Made by a program: the position numbers and the translations under genes. DNA of 19,801 nt from assembly GCA_013695855.1 (NCBI GenBank), contig JACCZR010000236.1:1-19801 (forward strand). The letters run 5' to 3'. The notes beneath the pieces are model-generated. The model saw only the letters and a list, made by a program, of their open reading frames with translations, was not told the DNA's origin and made no database searches. This document shows, piece by piece, positions 1 through 7,452 of this stretch. The stretch comes from Thermoleophilaceae bacterium (GTDB taxonomy: Bacteria > Actinomycetota > Thermoleophilia > Solirubrobacterales > Thermoleophilaceae). The stretch's first letter is position 1, and every line of letters begins with the position of its first letter.

Positions 1-245
1 CGGTTGCGCGCCTGGCTGCGGGTGTCCTGCGCCACTGCTCGCGCCACGGGCCCGAGCCGGGCGGTCACACGCCGGCGCTGGGCGTCGCTGAAGGCGCTGG
101 ACGTAGTCACGTCGAGCGAGGCCTCGACCCGGCTGGCGGTCACGTTGGCGTGCTGCCCGCCCGGGCCCGAGGAGCGGCTGGTGCGCAGCTCGATCTCGCT
201 CAGCGAAACGCGCACGCCCGGGGAGACCTCCATCGGATCGTCCAT
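1..245 (-). CDS. arfB: ArfB/YaeJ-type peptidyl-tRNA hydrolase (3' end beyond window)
   Basis: Only the first 81 codons lie in the window; the gene runs off the left edge. Reading leftward from the ATG at 245, the protein has SRSSGPGGQHAN near residue 30 followed by SRVEA. This is the GGQ loop of class I release factors in the form found in ArfB-like proteins. The family releases nascent chains from stalled ribosomes by hydrolysing peptidyl-tRNA in the P site. No codon-recognition domain precedes the GGQ motif, so this is not a full release factor. A second in-frame ATG lies four codons in (231-233). The divergent sugar kinase starts 18 bases away. The basic C-terminal tail needed for ribosome binding cannot be checked here. 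Confidence 0.88.
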   Translation of the reverse strand, partial: MDDPMEVSPGVRVSLSEIELRTSRSSGPGGQHANVTASRVEASLDVTTSSAFSDAQRRRVTARLGPVARAVAQDTRSQARN

Positions 246-263
246 CGCGCCAAGCTATCGCCG
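246..263. promoter_or_regulatory. 18-base divergent start region with overlapping -10-like hexamers
   Basis: Only 18 bases separate the arfB ATG (245) from the kinase GTG (264). No Shine-Dalgarno sequence is visible for either gene. On the plus strand CAAGCT (251-256) sits 7 bases before the GTG. On the minus strand TAGCTT (257-252) sits 6 bases before the ATG. Both fit a loose NANNNT -10 pattern and would give leaderless or nearly leaderless transcripts. The assignment is inferred from spacing only. Confidence 0.3.
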
Positions 264-1085
264 GTGCGGGTAGCCGTGGTGGGACACGTGGAGTGGATCG
301 AGTTCGCGCGGATCGCCCGCGTGCCGGCGCCCGGGGAGATCGTCCACGCCTCCGAGAGCTGGGAAGAGCCGGGCGGAGGCGGGACGGTGAGCGCCGTGCA
401 GTTGGCCAAGCTCGCCGGCGGCGCTGACTTCTTCTGCGCGCTGGGCGACGACGAGGTGGGCCGCCGCGCGGAGAGAGCGCTCGAGGAGCAGGGGCTGCGG
501 GTGCACGCCGCGCTGCGGGCTGAGCCGCAGAGGCGGGCGTTCGTGCACCTGGACGAAGCCGCCGAGCGCACGATCACGGTGATCGGCGATCGCCTCGGCC
601 CGCGCGGCGACGATCCGCTGCCCTGGGAGCTGCTCGACGACGCCGACGCGGTCTACTACACCGCGGGCGACGCCGCCGCGGCGCGCCACGCCCGCCGCGC
701 TCGGACGATGGTGGCCACGGCCCGCGGGCTCGAGACGCTGGTGGAGTCCGGCGTTGAGTTAGACGCCCTGGTGGCCAGCGCCAAGGACGAGGGCGAGCGC
801 TACCGGGGAGAGCTCGACCCACCACCGCGGGTGGTGGTGCGCACCGCCGGGGGCGCCGGAGGCGAATGGAAGGCCCGGGACGGCACGGGCGGGCGCTACA
901 GAGCAGCGGCGCTGCCCGGCCCGCCCTCCGACGCCTACGGGGCGGGCGACAGCTTCGCTGCCGGCCTGACCTTCGGCCTCGGCGAGGGGCGCTCGCTCGA
1001 CGACGCGCTGGCCCTGGCGACCCGCTGCGGGGCGGCTGCGCTCACCGGCCCCGGGTGCTTCGCGGGTCAGTTGACCCGGGCTTAG
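264..1085 (+). CDS. PfkB/ribokinase-family carbohydrate kinase
   Basis: Protein of about 273 residues, slightly short for the family. An N-terminal glycine-rich sugar-binding segment (PGGGGTVSAVQLAKLAG, residues 37-52) is followed by ALGDDEVG. The second PfkB signature DAYGAGDSFAAG lies at 223-234, with D229 the expected catalytic base and GAGD forming the anion hole. The family phosphorylates sugars, nucleosides or related alcohols with ATP; the substrate cannot be read from the sequence. I chose the GTG at 264 because the following VRVAVVGHVEW is the usual first beta strand. The frame stays open upstream to 150, but that part is antisense to arfB. It stands alone on the plus strand, so no pathway context is available. 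Confidence 0.85.
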   Translation: MRVAVVGHVEWIEFARIARVPAPGEIVHASESWEEPGGGGTVSAVQLAKLAGGADFFCALGDDEVGRRAERALEEQGLRVHAALRAEPQRRAFVHLDEAAERTITVIGDRLGPRGDDPLPWELLDDADAVYYTAGDAAAARHARRARTMVATARGLETLVESGVELDALVASAKDEGERYRGELDPPPRVVVRTAGGAGGEWKARDGTGGRYRAAALPGPPSDAYGAGDSFAAGLTFGLGEGRSLDDALALATRCGAAALTGPGCFAGQLTRA

Positions 1086-1163
1086 GCCGCCGCCGCGCCG
1101 CCGGGAGACGGCGACAGTCGGTTAGGTCGCTGCCCGCGAGCCGCGGCGAAATGGGAGGTTGCG

Positions 1164-1298
1164 CTAGCGGCGCTTCATCAGCCGCGAGCGGACCTGGCGG
1201 ATCTTCTGCTGGCCCTGGGGGCTCGAGGCGTAGCGCTGGGCGCGCTGGGCGACCTTGCGTCCCTGGGGGCTACGGGCGAAACGGCTCAGCTTGTTCAT
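1164..1298 (-). CDS. small basic protein with internal duplication, function unknown
   Basis: A 44-residue ORF from ATG 1298 to TAG 1164; an in-frame ATG at 1307 would add three residues. The protein is strongly basic (many Arg and Lys) and has no Cys or membrane segment. It consists of two similar halves: FARSPQGRKVAQRAQ and YASSPQGQQKIRQVR. This pattern of two SPQG-containing amphipathic helices looks selected rather than random. Short proteins with a repeated SPQG/DP.TR helix are, to my recollection, found in actinobacteria without a known role. It sits between the kinase and the SDR gene on the opposite strand. It could be a nucleic-acid-binding or membrane-surface peptide, but this is not shown. 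Confidence 0.6.
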   Translation of the reverse strand: MNKLSRFARSPQGRKVAQRAQRYASSPQGQQKIRQVRSRLMKRR

Positions 1299-1343
1299 GA
1301 GAGGCATACCCCGACCCTAGCTGGCGGTGTCGCGCCGTTCGGT

Positions 1344-1349
1344 TAGATT
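1344..1349 (+). promoter_or_regulatory. probable -10 element of the SDR gene (leaderless transcript)
   Basis: TAGATT lies 8 bases before the ATG at 1358 in a locally AT-richer stretch. It matches the TANNNT form of the sigma-70-type -10 box, and the spacing puts the transcription start at or next to the ATG. No Shine-Dalgarno sequence and no good -35 box are present. This is inferred, with no expression data. Confidence 0.4.
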
Positions 1350-1357
1350 GCGCACAC

Positions 1358-2242
1358 ATGGCTCCTCTGGCCGGGCAGTCGGTGCTGATCACCGGGGCAG
1401 CGCGCGGGATCGGCGCCGAGACCGCGCGGCGCCTGGCCGCGCGTGGCGCCCGAGTGGCGCTGGTGGGGCTCGAACCCGACGAGCTCGAGCGCGTGGCCGC
1501 GCAGTGTGGGGGCCAGTCGTTCGCCCTGGAGGCCGACGTGACCGATCGCGACGCGATCGAGAAGGCCGTCGCGGAGGCCGCCGAGCGGCTGGGGGGAATC
1601 GACTGCGTGATGGCCAACGCCGGGGTGGCCTCGACGGGCTATGTCCGCCACGTGGATCCCGAGGTCTTCGAGCGGGTGATCGAGGTCAACCTGCTCGGCG
1701 TCTGGCGAACGGTGAGGGCGGCGCTTGTGCACGTGGTCGACCGCCGGGGCTACGTGCTCGTGGTGGCCTCGCTGGCGGCGGCGCTGCACGGGCCGGGAAT
1801 GGCCCCCTACGCCGCGAGCAAGGCGGGGGCGGAGGCCTTCGCCGACTCGCTGCGGATCGAGATGGCTCACCACGGAGTGGACGTGGGGGTGGGCTATTTC
1901 TCGTGGATCGCCACCGACATGGTGGCCGGGGCCGACGGTCACCCGGCCATGTCGGGCTTCCGGGACAAGCTCCCCGGTCCGTTCAAGACCACGCACCCTG
2001 TGTCGAAGGTCGGCGACGCGGTCGTCGACGGCATCGAGAACCGCCGCCGCTGGGTGACCGTGCCGCCGTGGCTGCGCGTACTGCTGCCGCTGCGCGGGAT
2101 GCTCGGGCCGCTGTTCGACGGGGCGTCGCGCGACCACGCCGCCGAGATCGACGCTCGCTTCGAGCGAGACGTGGCCGAGCGCGGCGCCGAGGAGGCCTCG
2201 GCGCTGGTGGGAGCAGGCGGGGCAGCCGACCGCTCACGGTGA
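1358..2242 (+). CDS. SDR-family NAD(P)-dependent oxidoreductase
   Basis: A 294-residue classical short-chain dehydrogenase/reductase. The cofactor glycine motif TGAARGIG is at residues 12-19, the acidic-Val pair (ADV) near 59-61, NAG at 87-89, the catalytic Ser in VVASLAA near 138, and YAASK with Tyr151 and Lys155. These residues make it a likely active oxidoreductase acting on a carbonyl or alcohol. The substrate is unknown. After the core there is a longer C-terminal part (about 190-294) with a hydrophobic PPWLRVLLPLRGMLG stretch, as in several actinobacterial SDRs that may contact membranes or lipids. The start at 1358 directly precedes the Rossmann fold, and a -10-like box sits just upstream. 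It ends 60 bases before a convergent gene. Confidence 0.88.
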   Translation: MAPLAGQSVLITGAARGIGAETARRLAARGARVALVGLEPDELERVAAQCGGQSFALEADVTDRDAIEKAVAEAAERLGGIDCVMANAGVASTGYVRHVDPEVFERVIEVNLLGVWRTVRAALVHVVDRRGYVLVVASLAAALHGPGMAPYAASKAGAEAFADSLRIEMAHHGVDVGVGYFSWIATDMVAGADGHPAMSGFRDKLPGPFKTTHPVSKVGDAVVDGIENRRRWVTVPPWLRVLLPLRGMLGPLFDGASRDHAAEIDARFERDVAERGAEEASALVGAGGAADRSR

Positions 2243-2302
2243 CCTGAAAGACCCCAGCAGCGAGCGCTGTCTGCGGGCCTCCAAGAAGCTCGACCGCTCC
2301 GC

Positions 2303-2527
2303 TTAGCGCCCTTCCTCCGAGGACTCCTCGGACTCGTCGTCCGAGTCGTCTGATTCCCCGCCCTTCGAGTCGACTGTCGAGCTCTCTTTCGACAGGTCCT
2401 GCTCGCCCGCGCCCGTCGGTGTGTTGGGGTCGGTCGGGCCGCCGGGGATCGGGTCGTTCTTGTACTCCTCGGGGTTGTCCACCGTTTCTCCGTGGACCTC
2501 GACGCTTCCGTCCTCACGGTGGCGCAC
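2303..2527 (-). CDS. acidic, low-complexity small protein of unknown function
   Basis: A 74-residue ORF with GTG start at 2527 and TAA at 2303. A strong Shine-Dalgarno-like AAGGAGG lies about 9 bases upstream, within the preceding short ORF, and supports this start. The N-terminal half contains EDGSVEVHGETVDNPEEY, which could form a small folded segment. The C-terminal third is almost only Ser, Asp and Glu and is probably disordered. No Cys and no membrane segment are present. It overlaps the upstream 33-residue ORF by 14 bases in another frame, which suggests either translational coupling or one gene broken by a frameshift. I do not recognise the family. Confidence 0.55.
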   Translation of the reverse strand: MRHREDGSVEVHGETVDNPEEYKNDPIPGGPTDPNTPTGAGEQDLSKESSTVDSKGGESDDSDDESEESSEEGR

Positions 2528-2615
2528 GTCGGGCGTCCTCCTTCTCCTTCTCGATGTCGGTCATGCCGGAGTCGTCGAAGCCCTCGGCGCGCTCGCTGCT
2601 GCTCTCCTCCTGCAT
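2514..2615 (-). CDS. 33-residue acidic ORF upstream of and overlapping the next small gene
   Basis: ATG at 2615 preceded by a clear purine-rich site (GAGGAGG, then CCGA). The product begins MQEESSSERAEGFDD and ends EKEKEDARRAPP, with TGA at 2516-2514. Composition is very similar to that of the following 74-residue acidic protein, which starts inside it in another frame. Two readings are possible: a real leader peptide whose translation opens the next start, or the true N-terminus of one protein of about 105 residues separated by a one-base indel. The good ribosome binding sites of both starts favour two coupled ORFs, but the shared composition favours one gene. Confidence 0.45.
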   Translation of the reverse strand: MQEESSSERAEGFDDSGMTDIEKEKEDARRAPP

Positions 2616-2665
2616 TCGGCCTCCTCGTGTATCGATCGGTGCAGAGCTCGCCCGAGATGGGATCG

Positions 2666-2703
2666 GTGCGGCGCTCGCCCCTTCGACGATCGGGCTGCGC
2701 TCC
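2666..2703 (-). repeat. diverged copy of the GGAGCGCAG interspersed repeat
   Basis: On the minus strand GGAGCGCAG is followed by CCCGATCGTCGAAGGGGCGA and then GCGCCGCAC. The middle and end closely resemble the copy at 11923-11970, and the start matches the copies at 12383 and 17556. It lies in the gap between two divergent genes, where no coding sequence is expected. Confidence 0.5.
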
Positions 2704-2781
2704 TCCCGGTGCCCTGGGCTCCTACCCTACGGCTCCGAGGCCCATGCCACCATTCGTGACGTGGCCTCCCGTGACGCTCGC

Positions 2782-3033
2782 ATGGTCGCCCTCGGCTACG
2801 GCAAGTTCGTCCGCGCCGACCGTGTGTTCGCCCTGGTGCCCCTCGACGCCGAGGGGCGCGGCGACGGCCGGCGCACCTACGTCCACGTGGAGGGCCTGTC
2901 CGAGCCGCTGGTGGCTTCGCGCTCGGAGCGGGCGATCATGGCCGACGTCGAGGCGGCGCTTGCCGAGGCCGCCGGGGTGGCGAGGCGAGGGTCGCGCGGA
3001 CCGGCGCCGGGCCAAGCCAGCCTTCTCAGCTGA
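2782..3033 (+). CDS. small RemA/DUF370-like protein
   Basis: A protein of 83 residues from ATG 2782, or 90 from an in-frame GTG at 2761. It begins MVALGYGKFVRADRVFALVP. This resembles the RemA/DUF370 start (GFGN.V.A.RI.AIV): a G-aromatic-G pair followed by an aliphatic strand with Arg. A later segment, EPLVASRSERAIMADV, resembles the RemA C-terminal strand-helix (I.TDSDHVILSAV). RemA is a DNA-binding activator of matrix genes in Bacillus; a regulatory role here is only inferred. The C-terminal Arg/Pro-rich tail (about 66-83) is probably disordered. No clear ribosome binding site helps to choose between the starts. It diverges from the acidic ORFs and converges on pntB. Confidence 0.6.
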   Translation: MVALGYGKFVRADRVFALVPLDAEGRGDGRRTYVHVEGLSEPLVASRSERAIMADVEAALAEAAGVARRGSRGPAPGQASLLS

Positions 3034-3179
3034 CACGCGGCGTCCGCTGAGCAGCCCACGTCCCCTCGCTCAGGACGTGTGTTGACCCACGGTCGCCCCG
3101 CGACCGCGAGCGAGCACACGTCCTTCGAGCTCCCCCGTGGTCACTCCCGCGGACGCCCCCGCGCCCCGCGGCGGTAGCT
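3034..3179. other. convergent intergenic gap holding one large palindrome
   Basis: The 146 bases between the RemA-like stop and the pntB stop contain the 53-base nested palindrome listed separately. I see no ORF, repeat copy or T-tract in the rest. Confidence 0.6.
3072..3124. terminator. 53-base nested palindrome, possible bidirectional terminator
   Basis: AGGACGTGTG (3072-3081) pairs perfectly with CACACGTCCT (3115-3124). Inside it CGGTCGC (3090-3096) pairs with GCGACCG (3100-3106) around a CCC loop. Both stems share the same centre (3098), and the 8-base internal segments on each side are equal in length and can form a few more pairs. It lies between two converging genes, where a shared terminator is expected. 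There is no T-tract on either side, so intrinsic termination is uncertain; a protein-binding palindrome is also possible. Confidence 0.5.
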
Positions 3180-4546
<1,367 letters not shown>

Positions 4547-4547
<1 letters not shown>

Positions 4548-5020
4548 CAGTCCTGCTTGGCCTCGGGCTTGGTTTCGGTATCCGACTCGGGTTTGGCTTC
4601 GGTATCCGACTCGGGTTTAGATCCGGTATCCGACTCGCCCTTTGCCTCGGTATCCGACTCCGACTCCGACTCGGACTCGGGATCGCCCTTGGCTTCGGTA
4701 TCCGACTCGGCCTCTGGCTCGGTCTCGGGCTCGGGCTTCGGCTTGGGCTTCTTGCTGAACATCCCGAGCATGCGGTCGGTCACCAGGAAGCCGCCGATCA
4801 CGTTGATCGTGCCGAAGGCGATGGCCACCACGAGGATGAGCTTGCTGAAGAATCCCGACGCCTCGGCGATGACCAGGAGGCCACCAAGCAGCACGATCCC
4901 GTGGATGGCGTTGGTCGCCGACATGAGCGGGGTGTGCAGCGTGTTCGGGATCTTCGAGATGACCTCGAAGCCCACGAAGGCGCCCAGGATGAGCACTGCG
5001 ATCTCGGTGAGCAGATCCAT
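4547..5020 (-). CDS. pntA2: NAD(P) transhydrogenase alpha subunit, transmembrane part, with acidic repeat tail
   Basis: A 157-residue protein. Residues 1-88 are the usual PntAB membrane domain: LTEIAVLILGAFVGFEVISK, then the conserved IPNTLHTPLMSATNAIHGI (24-42), and further hydrophobic helices to about residue 80, which build the proton channel with PntB. Residues 91-157 are an added hydrophilic tail rich in Glu, Ser, Asp, Lys and Pro, with five SDT-containing units such as ESDTEAKP. Known subunits of this type are roughly 100-110 residues, so the tail is an extension. A GGAG site lies 8 bases before the ATG, just within the end of pntA. The stop overlaps the pntB start by one base. Confidence 0.93.
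4576..4708 (-). repeat. in-frame repeats encoding the acidic tail of the transmembrane alpha subunit
   Basis: CGGTATCCGACTC (plus-strand form) occurs five times, in units of about 24-30 bases, with an extra run of GACTCC-like hexamers between the fourth and fifth. Each unit keeps the reading frame and encodes an SDT-containing acidic block. The near-identity at the DNA level indicates recent expansion or homogenisation. Confidence 0.8.
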
Positions 5021-5024
5021 CTGG

Positions 5025-6344
5025 TTAGCTCCGCGAGGCCTCCGGCCCCGCGTCCTGAGACTGAGGTTCGCCTCCGGCTTCGCTTGACTCCTCCGGGGCC
5101 TCCGGCTCGGCGTCCTGAGACTGAGGTTCGCCTCCGGCTTCGCTTGACCCCGGGGCCTCCGGCTCGGCGTCCTGAGACTTGGCTTCGCCCCCGGCTTCGC
5201 TTGAGCCGTCCGGCTCCGTTGAGCCCCCGGCCGCCTTCTTCGCGCCCTCGTTCACGATCTCGCCGTCGCGGGTGATGCACGCGCCGGCCAGCACCTCGTC
5301 CTCGAAGTCCAGCTTCAGCTCACCTTCGTCGATCATCAGCTCCACCAGCGCCGAGACGTTGCGCGCGTAGAGCGCCGAGGCGTGGTCGGGCATCGTCGAG
5401 GGCAGCCCCAGCGGACCCACGATCTTCACGTCGTGCTTGATCACGGTCTCGCCCGGCTCGGTCAGCTCGCAGTTGCCGCCCGTCTCGGCGGCGATGTCGA
5501 CCACCACCGAGCCCGGCTTCATCTGCTTGATCGCGTCCTCGATGATCAGCAGCGGGGCGGGCCGGCCCGGGATCGCGGCCGTGGAGATCACAGCGTCCAT
5601 GCCGCCGATGGCGTCGGCGAGCAGCTCGCGCTGCTTCTGCTGCTCTTCGTCGGTGAGCTCGCGCGCGTAGCCGCCTGAGTCTTCTCCGTCCTCCAGGCCC
5701 AGGTCGAGCTCGAGGAAGCGCGCGCCCAGCGACTCGATCTGCTCCTTGACGGCGCTGCGCACGTCGAAGGCGTTGACCGAGGCACCGAGACGCCGCGCGG
5801 TGGCGATGGCCTGAAGCCCGGCCACGCCGGCGCCCAGCACCAGGACTTGCGCCGGTCGCACAGTGCCCGCAGCGGTGGTGAGCATGGGCAGGAAGCGGGG
5901 GAGCTCCTCGGCGGCGATGAGCCCCGCGCGGTAGCCGGCGACGGTGGCCTGGGAGGAGAGGGCGTCCATGGACTGCGCTCGCGCGATGCGCGGGATGGCC
6001 TCCATGGCGAAGGAGGTCACGCCGGCGTCGGCCAGGGCTCGGACGGTGTCGGATGCGGTGAGGGGCTGGAGGAAGCCGATGAGCACGCCGCCCTTGCTCA
6101 TGCGGCCGATCTCCTCGGCGCTCGGCGGGGCCACCTTGGCCACCACGTCGCCGGAGAAGCCGGCGTCGGCGGACACGCTTACGCCAGCCTCCTCGTAGGA
6201 GCTGTCAGGGTGGTGTGCCGCCTCGCCGGCGCCCGACTCCACCGCCAGCTCGATGCCGGTGGGGGACAGGCGCTTGGCCACTTCGGGAACAAGGGCGACC
6301 CTGCGTTCGCCCTCCGCGACTTCCTTTGGTACCGAGAGCTTCAT
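5025..6344 (-). CDS. pntA: NAD(P) transhydrogenase subunit alpha, NAD-binding part, with acidic repeat tail
   Basis: A 439-residue cytoplasmic subunit that binds NAD(H) and passes hydride to PntB domain III. MKLSVPKEVAEGERRVALVP is the typical alanine dehydrogenase/PntA N-terminus. The mobile-loop and dinucleotide part includes SQATVAGYRAG (131-141) and VLGAGVAGLQAIATARRLGA (169-188). Further conserved stretches are ISTAAIPGRPAP (253-264) and VVDIAAETGGN (281-291). The usual domain ends near 375. Residues 379-433 are three copies of a Ser-Ser-Glu-Ala-Gly-Gly-Glu unit ending in QDAEPEAP, not known to me in other PntA proteins. The gene follows the epimerase by 56 bases on the same strand; TAACCT (6370-6365) could be a -10 box. 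Confidence 0.96.
   Translation of the reverse strand: MKLSVPKEVAEGERRVALVPEVAKRLSPTGIELAVESGAGEAAHHPDSSYEEAGVSVSADAGFSGDVVAKVAPPSAEEIGRMSKGGVLIGFLQPLTASDTVRALADAGVTSFAMEAIPRIARAQSMDALSSQATVAGYRAGLIAAEELPRFLPMLTTAAGTVRPAQVLVLGAGVAGLQAIATARRLGASVNAFDVRSAVKEQIESLGARFLELDLGLEDGEDSGGYARELTDEEQQKQRELLADAIGGMDAVISTAAIPGRPAPLLIIEDAIKQMKPGSVVVDIAAETGGNCELTEPGETVIKHDVKIVGPLGLPSTMPDHASALYARNVSALVELMIDEGELKLDFEDEVLAGACITRDGEIVNEGAKKAAGGSTEPDGSSEAGGEAKSQDAEPEAPGSSEAGGEPQSQDAEPEAPEESSEAGGEPQSQDAGPEASRS
5041..5208 (-). repeat. three tandem 57-60 base units encoding the PntA tail
   Basis: Units start at 5041, 5101 and 5158, each beginning TCCGGC on the plus strand and containing GCGTCCTGAGACT and CCGGCTTCGCTTGA. 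The first unit is 60 bases and the second 57, a difference of one codon that keeps the frame. The second and first units are nearly identical; the third is more diverged. They encode the repeated SEAGGE-QSQDAEPEAP blocks. Confidence 0.85.
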
Positions 6345-6400
6345 GCGAATCCGAGAGGACGGGCAGGTTACTCGCTGGCCGCCGTGGGCGTCTGTCGCCT

Positions 6401-7450
6401 TCAGCCTTCGGCCGGAAGGCGCGGGGTTCCCGCGTCGCTACCCCCTGCCGGCTGAGCGCCCGGCAGCGGACGCGTGACAAGGCCCTCCGCCACCGCCCAT
6501 TCGATCGTGCGGGCGAAGGTGTCGGCCACAGGCGTGTACTCGAGGCCGAGCTCGCGGGCGGCGCGCGAGCCGTCATAACGGTGGCCGTGAAGGATCGTGC
6601 GCACCCGGGCGCGACATACCGACGGCGTCTTGCCGCGCACGCGGTAGGCGGCCTCCACGATGGCCACGGCGGCGCGCGCGACCGGCGGCGGGATCATCCG
6701 CACCCGGTAGTGGACGCCGGAAAGCTCGGACACGATCTCCAGCGCCTCGAGCGAATGGATCGTCGCGCCGTTGAGCACGTAGCGCTCGCCGCTGTGGCCC
6801 CGGTCGGCGGCCAGCAGGTGTCCCTCCACGCAGTCCTGGATGTCGACCACGCTCACCTGCGTGTCGACGAACGCGGGCAGCTTGCCGTTCAGGTAGGCGA
6901 TGATGATCCCGCCGTTGCCACCCGTACGCGGAGGCCCCTGCACCGACGACGGGTTCACCGCCACCGCCTCGACCCCGGTCTCGCGGGCCGCCGCGAACAC
7001 CGCCTGCTCGCCCTCGTGCTTCGAGCGGTCGTATGCCGACAGGTAGGAGCCGCGGTGGGCACAGCCCTCGGTGGCGACCGTGCCCTCCGCCTCCCCGAGC
7101 GACGCGGCGGACGAGGTGTAAACCAATCGCCCGACTCCAGCGCGCCCCGCCGCGCGAACGGCCGCCGCGGCCCCGTCCACGTTCACCCGCAGCAGCAGGT
7201 CGGGGTCTGGCGGGCAGTGGGAGTTCATGCCCGCCACGTGGTAGGCGAGGTCGCACCCGGCCATGCCGGCGGTCAGCGATTCCTCGTCGAGCACATCGCC
7301 GTGCACCACGGCGGCGCCGCGGGCGGCGACCTTCTGCGCCGACGCGTCCGAGCGGGCCAGTCCGACGACCTCGTCGCCGCGTTCGATCAGACGGGTTGCG
7401 AGCGCGCCGCCGATGAAGCCGCTGGCCCCCGTCACGAAGACGCGTGCCAT
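6401..7450 (-). CDS. NAD-dependent epimerase/dehydratase (extended SDR)
   Basis: A 349-residue extended short-chain dehydrogenase. The nucleotide-binding motif TGASGFIG is at residues 7-14, YTSSAASLG near 111-119 gives the catalytic Ser/Thr region, and YDRSK supplies Tyr140 and Lys144. A GDVLD segment (51-55) and HVAGMNSH fit the family pattern seen in NDP-sugar epimerases, dihydroflavonol reductases and hopanoid-associated HpnA-like proteins. The exact substrate is not readable. The ATG at 7450 is 2 bases from the stop of the acyltransferase gene, so it is very likely cotranscribed with the lipid genes upstream. The C-terminal 20 residues (Pro/Gly-rich) may be non-functional. A perfect 6-base hairpin overlaps the stop. 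Confidence 0.87.
   Translation of the reverse strand: MARVFVTGASGFIGGALATRLIERGDEVVGLARSDASAQKVAARGAAVVHGDVLDEESLTAGMAGCDLAYHVAGMNSHCPPDPDLLLRVNVDGAAAAVRAAGRAGVGRLVYTSSAASLGEAEGTVATEGCAHRGSYLSAYDRSKHEGEQAVFAAARETGVEAVAVNPSSVQGPPRTGGNGGIIIAYLNGKLPAFVDTQVSVVDIQDCVEGHLLAADRGHSGERYVLNGATIHSLEALEIVSELSGVHYRVRMIPPPVARAAVAIVEAAYRVRGKTPSVCRARVRTILHGHRYDGSRAARELGLEYTPVADTFARTIEWAVAEGLVTRPLPGAQPAGGSDAGTPRLPAEG
6404..6420. terminator. small hairpin overlapping the end of the epimerase gene
   Basis: GCCTTC (6404-6409) and GAAGGC (6415-6420) form a 6-base stem with a 5-base loop, at the 3' end of the epimerase reading frame. No T-tract follows towards pntA, so it may be an attenuator, an RNA-stability hairpin or chance in GC-rich DNA. 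Confidence 0.25.
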
Positions 7451-7452
7451 GG

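Noticed and set aside
1111..1130. GCGAC..GTCGC stem as a terminator between the kinase and small-protein genes
   Set aside because: Only five base pairs with a 10-base loop and no T-tract; expected by chance at this GC content.
2251..2264. CAGC..GCTG hairpin as terminator after the SDR gene
   Set aside because: Stem of four pairs without a T-tract; not distinguishable from background.
4576..5208. The repeated units as a CRISPR array
   Set aside because: The units are contiguous, in-frame coding repeats of acidic residues with no unique spacers.
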